64,000 nt of DNA from Anaspis maculata (lineage: Eukaryota; Arthropoda; Insecta; Coleoptera; Scraptiidae), in the NCBI GenBank assembly GCA_949128115.1, contig OX421961.1, positions 51,198,171-51,262,170 of the forward strand. Reading direction: 5' to 3'. Shown one piece after another: positions 1 through 11,300 of this stretch (position 1 is its first letter; every line of letters begins with the position of its first letter). Position numbers and translations under genes: made by a program. Under the pieces are notes generated by a model that was not told the DNA's origin, searched no databases, and saw nothing but the letters and a program-made list of their open reading frames with translations.

Positions 1-336
1 CTCGTGAAAATCCTCGATGTAGCGATAATACACCTCACCTATCACCTATCGGTGTATTACATACGACAACTCACCTCACTCCTTAAAATAGTAGGCCGTT
101 CAAGTGTATTACCACCAAGGTCATTGGTGAAAACACCCGTCCAGAATGACAAACCTCAAACATTTAAGTAGTTTTAACTTTTTTAGGAAGATTTTCAGTG
201 TTGTTCGGTTAATTGCCTAAACAAATACACCTCTAGGTTCGATATATTATCGCTTACATCTCGATTTACACTCGGATCCCCTCGTGAAAATCCTCGATGT
301 AGCGATAATACACCTCACCTATCGGTGTATTACATA
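1..336. repeat. Direct repeat, ~280-bp period, two partial copies
   Basis: The block starting at base 1 (CTCGTGAAAATCCTCGATGT and on to about 65) recurs from 281 to about 336. The first copy has a short duplication of the CACCTAT segment. Both read through AGCGATAATACACCTCACC and GGTGTATTACATACG. The window therefore probably begins inside a tandem array. A reverse-strand copy of the same motif lies at 28283-28325. No coding content is seen. Confidence 0.8.
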
Positions 337-377
337 CGATAATATTTGCGTATTGCCGCTTTGGTACGCTGCTATTA

Positions 378-2378
378 GTCCGGACGTTAAGCGACATGAA
401 TGGAACCCACCTTGCATTTTCGAGACAAGCGACGAAATTTGGCACACCTGTTCACTGGACCCTACTCTTCGATTTAAGAAATGTTGCCACCATCTGCGGA
501 AATCGCGCAGACACTTTATACAGGGTTCAGTAGAAAAAATTTGTTGAAAAATCGTAAATCGTGAACCATAACCGGTGGACGTATGTAAATCAGGATATTG
601 ATGACTGATTCCATGCTCATGAAGGTACTGCAAACAGTTTTGAAATATCTTGAGGCGTTTCCGAAATACGTTGGAAGAAGTGAAATTTCTTCAACTTTCT
701 TATTTTTTCAATAAATCAGTTGTTTTTGGAGATATTGAGCTGCAACTTGATATTCTGGCAAACAAATATGTTTTTAATGGAACGCAATGTGGAGCCATCG
801 ACAAAGCCTGCTAGATTCGAAACTAAGATCTTCAACTTTTTTTCCATCGTGAGCGCCATCTTCAAATTGCCCTTCGTGAAATTGTTGAAAAAACAACAGG
901 TAACGACTTAATTGGACACAGGCGTTCATTTCATTATGAAAAACCAGGTCCTGAATTGCAGCAATGACCTCTTCGGCCAAGAAACGTTATCAAGTTAGTT
1001 TTTCTTGATTTCTCTCAACTTAGGTGATAACCATCACCAAATGGAACTTTAGATCGATAAGATGTTGACCACATTATAATCCACATTATTTTGTGCAGCC
1101 AGTCACTGAATTTCATCATCATCAACCAAGTGGTGTTCTTTTGGCAAACAGTTGAACAAAAAGTTTGCTTCGACTTTTGAGAAAAAACGAAAACGGCAGG
1201 GTCACGTCGTCCCTTCAAACCAGATTGAAGAAAATCTTTTACCAAAAATGCTACCAATTGATCCTGAAAGAGTTCGGAGGAATGTCTGCTATAGTTTCAA
1301 GTTGAACCGAAATGGATTTTTCCATCCTACTTCTGTAGGAGGGACGTCGAAAGTGTTGCTACAGCTTAATATTTGAAGCGTTTTTTGTTGAATATTGCCA
1401 GAAACGCCTCAAATATAAGCTGTAGCAACGCTTTTCACGTCCCTCCTGCGAACTAAAATGTAACAATCAGTTTGAGCTTGGCTTGCACATTCCTCCAAAT
1501 CATTTCAGTATCAGTTGGTAGCACTTTTGGGTACATATTTTCTTCAATCAGGTTTGAGGGCAGAAGGTGACCCTGCATTTTTTGCCCTTTTTACAAATAT
1601 TTGAGTAACTTTTTGTTCAACTGTTTGCCAAAAGAACACCACTCGACTGATGATGATGAAATTTGGTGACTGACGTTGCAAAACAATGTTGATTGAAATA
1701 TCGCAAACATCCATTTGATCCAAAGTTTTATGTGGTCATGACTGTCACGTAAGTTGAGGAAAAAAAAGAAAAACGAACTTGATAACGTTTCTTGGGCGAA
1801 GAGGTCATTGCCACAATTGAGTACCTGGTTTTTCATGATGAAACATCGTGTGTGTCCAATAAAGTCGTTACCTGTTGTTTTTTCAACAATTTCACGAAGG
1901 GCACTTTGAAGATGGCGCTCATGATGAAAAAAAATTGAAGATCTTAGTTTCGAATCTAGCAGGCTTTGTCGATGGCTCCACATCGCGTTTTATTGAAAAC
2001 ATATTTGTTTGCCGGAATATCAAGTTGCAGCTCAATATCTCCAAAAGCAATTGATTTATTGAAAAAAGAAAAAGTTGAAGAAATTTCACTTCTTCCAAAG
2101 TATTTCGGAAACGCCTCAAGATATTTCAAAACTGTTTGCAGCATCTCCATGGGCATGGAATCAGTCATCAATATCCTGATTTACATACGTCCACCGGTTA
2201 TGGTTCACGATTTACGATTTTTCAACAAATTTTTTCTACTGAACCCTGTATAAAGTGTCTACACGACCGCAGATGGTGGCAACATTTCTTAAATCGAAAA
2301 GTAGGGTCTAGTGAACAAGTGTGCCAAATTTCCTCGCTTGTCTCTAAAATGCAAGGTGGTTCCTCTTAACAGCCGGAC
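378..2378. mobile_element. Fold-back (palindromic) transposon, family A copy 1
   Basis: This 2001-bp element is almost wholly an inverted repeat. The left arm (378 to about 1375) matches the reverse complement of about 1390-2378, with substitutions and small indels. The turn lies near 1380-1400. It starts GTCCGGACG, ends CCGGAC, and both ends are flanked by TA (376-377 and 2379-2380), fitting a TA target duplication. Translating the arms gives the same short peptide on opposite strands, which is a sign of palindromy, not of genes. An inner TA-CAGGGT junction lies at 519-526 and its mirror at about 2243-2250. No transposase is visible, so the element is non-autonomous. The arms have diverged, so this is not an assembly fold-over artefact. 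It shares ends and internal order with 46729-48933. Confidence 0.85.
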
Positions 2379-2380
2379 TA

Positions 2381-3792
2381 TATACTACCTCTATGAATTG
2401 TACAGTCAGTCCAGTTTAGTACAGGCCCAAAATACCGCTATATGGTAAATTTGTCCCTAAAATGTGGAAAATAGTTCGCATTTAAAATTCAGGCTTACTT
2501 TTGAGACACCTTTATGTCATCATAAATTCCACAGTTTACCTTTCCAGCCGCAAAAAGTTGGTTAAAAAATAGTCTGGCGTTGTGGCGTTGAGGACTTTCG
2601 TTTTGGCTTTCAACAAATGAGCAAAATAACCTGGTATGACCGTAAATTCGGTTAATGGGCCAACCGGCATGCACTATACTTCTTTTTGTGCCGAGTGATT
2701 AAATTTTTCTGCGTGTGTGTATGTGTGTTTGTGTCGGGGTTAAATTAAAATTTATTTATTCAGCTGGATTGATAAAAAAAAGCCCACCGTACGTTGAAAA
2801 ATAGCTCGCGTCCAGCATCAGGCATCATAACGAAGCATAGGTATACCTCCACACACAAGGACGATGGAAAAGTGTAAATATTTGCACCCGTTTTGTTGCG
2901 GTTTCCGGCCAGAATTTCGCCAAGACTTTAATTACACAATCTTACGGAACAACGAGAACCCCTCTTGTCTCGCGATATACAGAACAACAGAAATCTTCGC
3001 GTAATTTTCAACCATCCCCCAATTCGTGCACAAACATAAAGGACGCGAAGCGAGCTTCTCAAAAATTAGACGCCGCCGTCGCAGACCAAGATAGCGTCAA
3101 GCGAGCGGGCCTGCCTTCTCGTGGTTGAAAAATTAAAAATAAAATGTTCAAAAGAAATTTTTTCATTAAGTATCATTTATTGATGTCGCCATGCCGAGGC
3201 GTGGTTTTTTCCCAGCTAAAACAGCAATTTATGCTTTCTTGGGCCAGAAATTGCGCTTTCCAATAAATTAATACGAAGTGTATGCCCATCCCAGGGCTTA
3301 TTTTTGTGGGAGAGGTACGAAAGTATGAACAACACAATTCAATTTGTGAGCGACAAATTGAGTTTTCCGGATCGTGTATCGTGCCATCTTGCATCACATT
3401 GTAAAATAAAAGTAATATGGCGAGAGTGGTTCGATATCATTATATACATATATAGCTTTTCCTTGGCGCGCGTCTTGGTCTTACGCGAGGTATTTCCCTT
3501 ACCGCGCAATTTCACAGATAATTTAATACATATTTGCGAAGATCCCGATCTGATTTGAATTTCCAAGAAGTTGAGGCCAAGTGCTAGCTATAGGTAGCTT
3601 TACTGTCTAATTATTCCGCCGGGACCGAGTACAAATGGCCTAGCAAGGGATTAATCACATTCTAAGCTCTATAAGGTTCAGGAACGATGAGAATCTAGCG
3701 GATCATCCATTTACATTGACCTCCAAAAAAATGGCGCACCTGAAATTTCCCCCCAAATTTCATGTGTGTAATCTCTTACGATAACTGTCGAG
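2381..3792. other. No gene seen
   Basis: AT-rich sequence without a supportable ORF. It holds a short GT-rich run (about 2712-2736). The stretch 3020-3130 is somewhat richer in GC. No repeat boundary could be drawn. Confidence 0.5.
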
Positions 3793-4020
3793 CAGAGCTG
3801 GGCATTATTGGTACTTATCAATACTTTTCAAATATTATATACTTTTTTCATTTAAATACTCAGCATTTGAATAATGTTTCGAAAAGAGCGAGATGTATTC
3901 ATCATATAAATACTTTCCAAAAGTATTTAGTATTGATTATTTGAAAAAGTATTCGCAAATACTTTTAGAGATACTTTTGCTTTATTTAAATACTTCGTAA
4001 ATTGTACTTAAATACTTTTG
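3793..4020. mobile_element. hAT-like end fragment (CAGAGCTGGGC plus AAATACTTT array)
   Basis: Begins CAGAGCTGGGCA and continues into many degenerate AAATACTTT/AAAGTATTT units. The same terminal motif opens the element at 6763, and its mirror closes the fragment ending near 11300. No matching right end is found close by, so this looks like a solo or truncated left end. Assignment to hAT rests on the terminal motif and on the target duplication seen at the 6763 copy. Confidence 0.5.
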
Positions 4021-5113
4021 TTAGGTCATTTTTCTGATCTGTCGTGTGAATGACGCTACCTAGAGAATTTAAATATCCTCAATAAATTACCTTTCAAAGC
4101 TAGTAATTGCATGAAGTCAATCCGGTCATACTGTGACGGGTTAATATTTTGTTCCTGATATGAGCGTTAGGTATCAACAAAAACTCGGCGATAAAACGCT
4201 AAACTCTTCTTTTAAAATTATCAATACTTTTTATTGACCTTACTTCACTATTGAACGAAAATTCCAACTGATCGTCTGGTTGCAATTTACTGAAGCGTAC
4301 CACCGGAAGATTGTCGAATTTCCTTCCTACTCGAGTTTGTGCGAGGATTTAAGGTCGCCAGTAAAATAAGTGGCAAGAAGTATTTGCGGACACTTATTTC
4401 CTCAAGGGATTAAAAACCAGAATATCAAGCGTCGGACCCTTTCTTCTGAAAGGTACGTTTGGGTTTAAGTCTTGTTGTGAGATATCTTCCTGCGCTCATT
4501 TTCTTATGTAATTTCTTTATTTTAGGGTTTCAGTTTTCGTTTTCCGTTCCTGTTTTCATTGTCGTTACTATTTCGTTGTCGTCTTGCTACGTTTGTTGTA
4601 ACCACTTCACGTATACGTCTAAAGTACTGTTGATGTCGAATCTCCAAGTTCCTGCCTACGTTCTGCTGCGCTGAACTCAGGAATCGTCAGCTTGTTGTTC
4701 CAAGGACCACCGTTTTCCACCAAAAGGTCTCGACGATTTTCGTGGAGGAGCAGCTTCTATCTTCCACCATTTTGTGACGCTGAATTCTTTTCGTACTTGC
4801 GTCAGCTTGCGTGGATTTTAAGCCTGCGGTCCCAGCATCCGAAATCAACAGGAAATCAGTTGAAGTGTTCCGTGTTGCAATATCGAGCTTCAGGCTGTCC
4901 ATAAAGAAGCGGCAAAACCACCTTTTGGAATTCTACATCATCGTTATTTCCACCTAGACTCGGACGTCGTGTTTCGTGGAGTACCTAGACAGGTTAACCT
5001 TTCATTTTTACGTTCTTCACTGTTGTCACTTGTATAACCTAATTAGTGTGTTCCGTGTACCCCTTGCGTAATATTTCCACTAGCGTTGCCAAAGCCAACA
5101 ACGCTGCACCTAG
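4021..5113. other. No gene seen
   Basis: Contains only short ORFs without recognisable domains. No repeat or RNA gene identified. Confidence 0.5.
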
Positions 5114-5121
5114 GCATAAAC

Positions 5122-6063
5122 CATGAGCGCCCGCAGGATTTTTGTCAGGGGGGGGCAAATAGCTTTAGTTAGAGAACGTCACATACCTACCTGGCCTAAT
5201 TTGCGAAGTCTTTTAGATAAGCGCCGCAGGCGAAAATTTTTTCGAATAATAATAATAATGGTGATAATAATTATTGTGCGAAAAATAAGGAAATATATTT
5301 GAAAATTAAACTTAATTTCAGAGAAATTTATTAAAATTTGTAATTTTGTACAAAATGTATAAAAATTTACTTCAAAATAGCCAGGTCAATAGTTACACTC
5401 GTTCATTATCTTGATTATTACATACAACGCCCTTGATTATTAGACCTACAAGAATAATAATTAAATCCCACTGTCAATAGCAACGGAATAAAATTCATGT
5501 AAACAACAAAATCTGACAGCTGTCACTTCGGACTTCTTTTATGTAATAATCTTCAAAATATCACTCGTGCTCGAGATTTTCCCAGATAATTTTGGCCAGG
5601 CGTTTCCCTCGGGCTGATTGTCTCTGGATAAATGCCCTCCTCTACGGAGTCGGGCATTTATCGCTACAATCAGCACTCGCGATCGCCTGACCAAAATTAT
5701 CGTGAAAATCTAAGCACTTGTAATATTACTGTTGAAAAAACCCCTAGTGTTTTAAACCAGAGGTTTAGAAAATTTAAGGTAGATCGTTATTTAAGGTAAG
5801 AAAGGTAGATCGTTACCTACCTATCTACCTATTTTATGACTTTACGGGTAGCTATCTAATTTAGGTAGAAGCCTTATGAAATTTCAAATTGCTCTAACAA
5901 TTCAAGAAAATGTAAATTACCTTCTCAAAGTTTTTTCTTTCGAAAATGAATTTTTTTTTCCTTTCTCGAATTTTTTTTTTTTCGTAAGGAAGAATTTATT
6001 CAGCTGCTCCGGAGCCAGGGGGGGGCAAGTGCCCCCCCTTGCCCCCCCCTCCGGGCGCCCATG
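5122..6063. mobile_element. MITE with CATGRGCGCCC termini and 8-bp TSD
   Basis: Starts CATGAGCGCCCGC and ends with the inverse, GGGCGCCCATG. The flanks carry a perfect 8-bp direct repeat GCATAAAC (5114-5121 and 6064-6071). Runs of G near the left end and C near the right end pair as part of the subterminal inverted repeat. The 942-bp interior has no credible ORF, but it holds a strong hairpin at about 5572-5712 and an AAT-rich run near 5248. An 8-bp duplication fits hAT or P-like transposases; which one cannot be told from this copy. Confidence 0.85.
5572..5712. repeat. Long hairpin inside the 5122-6063 MITE
   Basis: ATAATTTTGG, GGCG, GATTGT and GATAAATGCCC in the left half pair in order with GGGCATTTATC, ACAATC, CGCC and CCAAAATTAT in the right half. 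The loop near 5640 is short. It would form an imperfect stem of roughly 55-60 bp in single-stranded DNA or RNA. Confidence 0.75.
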
Positions 6064-6071
6064 GCATAAAC

Positions 6072-6761
6072 AAAGATCTTTGTCCACCCCTAGCGTTTAG
6101 TTCACGACAAAAATACGGGTGCACTGATGGGCTAAAATCGGTTTGTGGGTGCGGTTAGTGTCGAATTAATTCGATCACTCCTGTCTCCACTGGACACGCA
6201 GTACCGGAGTCGTGACGTCATATTTTAGTGCTGATTGTACGATATTATTGTTTCTGTCTGCACTATAATTACTTATTCACTATTTAATAATATTTATCTA
6301 ACGTTCTTATAAACCTTTTTTTTCATTTTCAAAATTACTACATCAACCATTCATTAAAATCTGCACTTCAAGTGTAAATGTTGTTCTTAAAAATCATTCA
6401 TTAAATGTCAATGTGTTTGTGAATTTTGTTTTCTTTGCGCATCATTTTTATTAACCCTTTTCGTCAATTTAAAACTCAAGTACCTAACCTAAATTCTTAT
6501 AAATTCTGTGCACTTCAATCTCAATTCTTTCAAGATTTTCACCTTCGTCTGGTGAGTGTTAATTCTAAAATCTTGTGGCGCCCCTAAATTAATTTTCCTT
6601 TTAATACTTACCTCGAACCCTCCCCAACGCACCTTCTGATTAGCCGGGAGGATTAACATTCACAGAGATTGCCAGAATTTGTCAAGTTTTGTTGTTTATT
6701 TATTGCGAAGCCACAAGTAACTTCTTAGCGACCCTTTTGGGGCGTTACAATACACTCTACT
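6072..6761. other. No gene seen
   Basis: Single-copy-looking AT-rich DNA between two transposons. No ORF with a recognisable domain. Confidence 0.5.
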
Positions 6762-8926
6762 ACAGGGCTGGGCAAAATACTTCAAAAAAATGTATCTAAA
6801 TACAAAATACACGATCCAAGGTAGTCGAAATACGAAATACAAACTACTTCTTGGAATGTCTTTAAAATACAAAATACAAAATACGTATTTTGGAAAACCA
6901 AGAAATTCCAAAATACAACATTTATATCAAAATACAAAATACATAGGCATTTCAACGATTTTATATAAAAAACCGTGGAATGCAAGTATTTCGATGGAAA
7001 CACTTTATTGATTCAGTTGCAACAATAAGTAAATTATTGTGAACTTGAAGAAAGAAAAAAAAAACATAAAGTAAAGAAAATTTCATATTCAAACTAATTA
7101 TCAATATCTTCATCCATTAATTATTCTCCAAAATCACAAATTTTGATTTCCTTCAAGGACAACCAGCTTTTGTCCGACATCCGACATGGAATCTCTCGTG
7201 GCTTACTTCTCAATCAAATATAGTGGTCAACAAAATAAGTGTCATGGTCGATATTTTCATCGGTTTTCAAAACCAGACAGCTTTGGATTCCTTTGGTCGA
7301 TTTTGGATCTGTTTAAACTGATCAATAGCACCATTCTTTAGCTATCGGATACAAGTACTGTAGAATAGAAGGAAAGTCAAGAAGAGTTTATACAGGATGT
7401 CAAGTAAAACCATGCAAAACTATTCAAGATTTGTTTATGCCCCATTTTGTAAAAAAAAATTGTTGGTCGATACTAGCACCTAGAATATGAGCACTGACAT
7501 CTTCCCTCGAAACGGTTTTTGATTTGCACCCGTATTATGATTTCGGACAAAGTTGTGCCATTTTTTCTTCAATGTCCACCTTATTGCAAATATCCTCTCA
7601 AACTGGTCTCATTATTATCGAAGCAAATTTTGAATAATCGATAGTTTCACTTGAAAAACCATCCCCTGTAAATGTTTTTTTCCACCCAACCCTGAATAAG
7701 ATTACTCCCGCGGGCAATGTCTAACCCATGTGAGTCGGAATATTGGGGCTGGTATCACAATAAACCAGTAAGATACCGTGTCATGTGAGAGATAATTTTT
7801 GTTTCAAGGTCAAAGGATTGTTCTTAAGGGTTGTTTACATAAACTGATGTATCGATATCTCGAGAACAAAAAGAATCTGAGAAGAAATTCTTGCTTCATG
7901 TTCCATTGCATACACTGGCGCATATTTTTCAAGAACATACAGGCTGATACCCAACATAGGTCGGGAATGTGCTTCACAGCAACCCTTCAGCAAGGAATGG
8001 AAGTGCTTTTGTAGAAGTGTTTGGTATCATTTCTCAAGATTTTGTTTTCCTGAATGTGATTTCGATGATGAAATTTAGCTAAAAGAGAATTTATCATTAG
8101 TCTGTAAGGAAACAAGCTCTTTGGCGACTTTTTCAATGTTAACGGAAATAAGTTTTACAATTTCAAACAATGTTTCTCAAAATACCTAACCGAAAGATAT
8201 TACTAACAGAAAACTCTCGAAATGGTCTGGATCATTTCGGTAATCTCAAAATGCATATTTCCGGCAATTTCTTGAAATCTTTTTTGCTTTTGGAAATATT
8301 AATTCTCCAATTTATGGAAACAACCCTTAAAAACAATCCCTTGACCTTGAAACAAGAGTATATCTTTCATGACATACGCTATGCCAGTATCGTAGGTACC
8401 GATTCTGGTACCAGCCCCAACATTGCGGCCCACAATGGTTAGGCATTGATCGCGAGGGTAGCTTTTTCAGGGGGTGAGTAAGGAAAATGTTAAAAAGGGA
8501 TAGTTCTAATTTCAACTTCAAATCTGATAGCAGTTTTGCAATCAATCAATAGTGTACATTGAAGAAAAAATGGCACAACTTTATCCAAAATCATAATTCT
8601 TTTCATCTAGGTGCTGATGTCGACGAAAAAATTATTTTGGCAAAATGGGGCATAAACAAATCTTCAATAATTTGCACGGTTTCACTTGACACCCTGTAAA
8701 AATTTTATTTGACTTTTCTTCCATTCTACAGTACTTGTATCCGATAGCTAAAGAATGGTGCTATTGATCAGTTCAAACAGATCCAAAATCGACTGAAGGA
8801 ATCCAAAGCTGTCTGGTTTTGAAAACCGATGAAAATATCGACTATGACACTTATTTTGTTGACCACTTTATATTTAAATGCAAAATACAAAATACTCAAA
8901 TGTATTTCAAATACCGCTCAGCTCTG
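6762..8926. mobile_element. Palindromic element with hAT-like ends
   Basis: The left end is CAGGGCTGGGCAAAATAC and the right end is the inverse of CAGAGCTGAGCGG. The flanks carry ACTCTAC at 6754-6760 and 8927-8933; extended to 8 bp the copies differ only at the last base. Next to both ends are degenerate AAATACAAAATAC units. From about 7221 the left arm pairs with the right arm down from about 8870. An example is the block around CTATCGGATACAAGTACTGT at 7342 and its complement near 8733. The arms can be followed inward to about 7880 and 8260. An inner pair, TATACAGGATGTCAAG (near 7390) and CTTGACACCCTGTA (near 8686), resembles Tc1/mariner-type ends. No transposase ORF is present. Confidence 0.7.
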
Positions 8927-8934
8927 ACTCTACA

Positions 8935-9566
8935 GTCAGGTGAAAAAAGTCTCGAATAGTGGGTAGGTTTACAGAACAGAACACTTACCACTGGATTACT
9001 GCTATTGATTGACAGATGCGCACTCGCACTTGCTTGTACCGCTTATCTTGAACTTGATTAAATGAAAATTTTACACTTCAATTTGGTCCCTTCTGCGCGG
9101 TAAATACAGCACCCAAGTTTTCACTGCTATCACAATATGCTGTAACTGGTGAGGAAGCAGAAATGAGGGAATGATTCAACAACACGATTCACAAAGATTG
9201 ATACCAATGAGTCCGATGACTTAAAACGTACCTAAAATTCACACATTCAAAGTATAAGCGGAAGGTCATCAACCTCAGGGGGACTCTTACTACATCACCG
9301 ACCACGACTTGAAATTGGTAAATGATAAGAACTGCTCAACGATGTATTGTTCATACAACGAAATATCCGGCTTTACGTGCTAGTAAGATCTAAACTAGAA
9401 AGAAAATTATCAAGTTCATGGCTGTGGAAGGAGTGATTATTCAGCCACTTTTCACGATTTTTTCTGTTAAATGGTTACGAAATAAGAGGCGATTTTCCTT
9501 CTACTTATTTTTGGGCTAAGGCAAGCCCTTGAATATTTTTCAATGTATTTAAATAACCTAAGGCAT
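8935..9566. other. No gene seen
   Basis: No ORF with a recognisable domain and no clear repeat. Confidence 0.45.
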
Positions 9567-9983
9567 ACACACCCAAATGGTCTAAGGATCACCCCGAAAT
9601 TTGGTCTTGATTAAAACGACAGTTCCTCGAGAAAACTATAACCATTTTTGTAAATTTTTATAGTATTGTTACGAGCGACGATCCCGTACATATTGGTAAA
9701 CACTCGATCTTTCTGGATTATTCCATCCATTAGATAGCAGTGTGGAAGTGTGGAGCGATTTGGTGCATTCCAGAGCGTTTGTGTACGTGAAACTGAGTGG
9801 AGACTCCAATGCCTGATCAGGGCACATTTGTCCATTTTGGCGGAGGCGCCGTTCCAGAATCCGGCGGAATTATACGGGTATTATGTGTGATTATTCAGGA
9901 ATGGTCTAGAAACCGCATATGCTGGGCCACTATGGAATTTGCTGGAAGTAGACAGAAAGTTCGGGAACACTATTCGGAGGCCT

Positions 9984-9990
9984 TATATAA
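9984..9990 (+). promoter_or_regulatory. TATA-like box in solo LTR 1
   Basis: TATATAA lies 317 bp into the LTR and 87 bp before the AATAAA signal, a usual U3/R arrangement. Confidence 0.55.
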
Positions 9991-10070
9991 GGCATAGCGA
10001 GCGATATTCACAGCGATATTCCAAGTAGATAATTGTTGGCGGGAGGCGTGTATTCATTGTAGTACGCAGA

Positions 10071-10076
10071 AATAAA
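10071..10076 (+). terminator. Polyadenylation signal in solo LTR 1
   Basis: AATAAA about 60 bp before the LTR end, placed as in typical R/U5 regions. Confidence 0.55.
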
Positions 10077-10214
10077 CAGTGTGCGTTTTCAAACGATCGT
10101 CTCGAGTATATTCGAACCTGTACGCGAAATATCGTAACAGTATTTCATGAAGTAATCCTTTCACTACAAGGTAGCTTCTTGGACCACCTGATTGTTGATC
10201 CTCTGTACGATATA

Positions 10215-10872
10215 CAGGGTGATAATGAAAGAAGCGTAAACATGACTTCAGCCAGGTTCCGTTTTGAGAAAACAAGTCGCAGAATTTTGTAGGTCACATT
10301 TTTGGAAAGCGTATATCAATATCCCGAAATGGTTTTGGACTTTTGATCGTATTTTGTTTTTTCAAAGGATAATTGATTTTTTTTTTTGTGATCTTTGAAT
10401 TCTTTGGTGCAGACTCTGCCAGCGGTCTTGCTAACACTTGAAATTGGACAGAACCGTACACAATAGCTCTGTCAAATGTATCATGAGATCGCATCGACCC
10501 TCAGAAGTGGTAAGAACCTGCACTTCTTTCGGGGCTATGACAGATCAAGCATGCTGCAACAGTGCATTACATGTTAAATAGTCCGTGGTGGTTCAAAATA
10601 AACCAGTGGCAAGTTTTAGTTGCATTACGATTGCTATAATAACCAATCTTCCCCATAATAGATACTCCTTTACAGCCTAATTCTCGGTTCATAAATCACA
10701 AAAAAATCAATAACTCTTTGAAAAAAACAAAATACGATCAAAAGTTCAAAACCGTTTGGGATATTGGTGTACACTTTCAGAAAAATATCACAAAGAAATT
10801 CTAGGACTTGTTTCTTAAAACGGGACCTTGCTGAAGTTGGGTCATTTTTGCGCTGCTTTCATAGTCACCCTG
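10215..10872. mobile_element. TA-flanked CAGGGTGA element (inner part of the fold-back)
   Basis: Starts CAGGGTGATAATGAAAG and ends CTTTCATAGTCACCCTG, flanked by TA at 10213-10214 and 10873-10874. The inverted arms are about 180 bp. They include CGATCAAAAGT, GATATT and AAACAAGTC blocks and are separated by about 300 bp of unique sequence. The ends match those of Tc1/mariner-type MITEs. It sits symmetrically in the middle of the larger palindrome. Confidence 0.75.
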
Positions 10873-11044
10873 TATATCATACATGAGGTCAACAATAGGG
10901 TGACCTGAGGCGGTACCTTGTAGTCAAAAGATTACTCTATCGAGATCGCAAAAATTTCCAAAATCGGTCAATGTCTTCTCGAGAAATTGTCATTTTAGCC
11001 GAAACAAAATTTTGGAGTGATCCTAGATCATTTGGGTGTGTGGT

Positions 11045-11300
11045 GTATACTCAACTTCAAATATTGAATTACTTTTAAAGAAATTAAATACATCTGAATT
11101 AGTCAAATACTTTGACAGTATTGAAATACTTAAGAGATAGATACTTTTTAATTATTTAAATATTAAAAATATAAGTAGATATAAATATTTACAACTGCAA
11201 CTTAAAAAATAATATTTATTATTTGAATATTATTTTGACCACGAAATAAAAAGTATTTGTTATTAAAATACTTTCCAAAAGTATTTTGCCCAGCTTTGCA
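11045..11300. mobile_element. hAT-like right-end fragment
   Basis: AT-rich array of AAATACTTT-like units ending AAAGTATTTTGCCCAGCTTTG. This is the mirror of the CAGAGCTGGGC left end at 3793. The left end of this copy is missing or unrecognisable. Confidence 0.5.

Larger units (their letters stand above)
9667..10139 (+). mobile_element. Solo LTR 1 (Ty3/gypsy-like)
   Basis: This 473-bp block starts TGTTACGAGCG and ends ATCGTAACA, so it has TG...CA ends inside a short inverted repeat (TGTTACG/CGTAACA). It is flanked by the 4-bp direct repeat GTAT (9663-9666 and 10140-10143). It splits the left arm of a fold-back whose other arm is intact, which independently confirms it as an insertion. Promoter-like and polyadenylation-like motifs fall in the expected order on the plus strand. 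No internal retroelement genes are present, as expected after LTR-LTR recombination. A 4-bp duplication and these ends are common in Ty3/gypsy elements, but the superfamily is inferred. Confidence 0.88.
9567..11041. mobile_element. Fold-back element interrupted by a solo LTR
   Basis: The outer arms begin ACACACCCAAATGG and end with the inverse CATTTGGGTGTGT. The left arm (9567 to about 10214) matches the reverse complement of about 10873-11041 only if the 473-bp LTR and one target copy are removed. With these removed, the element is about 1.0 kb with outer arms near 170 bp. Inside sits a second pair of ends at 10215 and 10872. A target duplication at the outer ends is not clear. No coding capacity is seen. 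Confidence 0.75.

Noticed and set aside
319..633. Minus-strand 104-codon ORF with a near copy at 2136-2369 on the plus strand
   Set aside because: The duplicate peptide is produced by the two arms of a palindrome. There is no domain and no codon-level conservation argument.
378..2378. Palindrome as an assembly or chimera artefact
   Set aside because: The arms differ by many substitutions and indels, TA flanks are present, and a second copy with the same ends lies at 46.7 kb.
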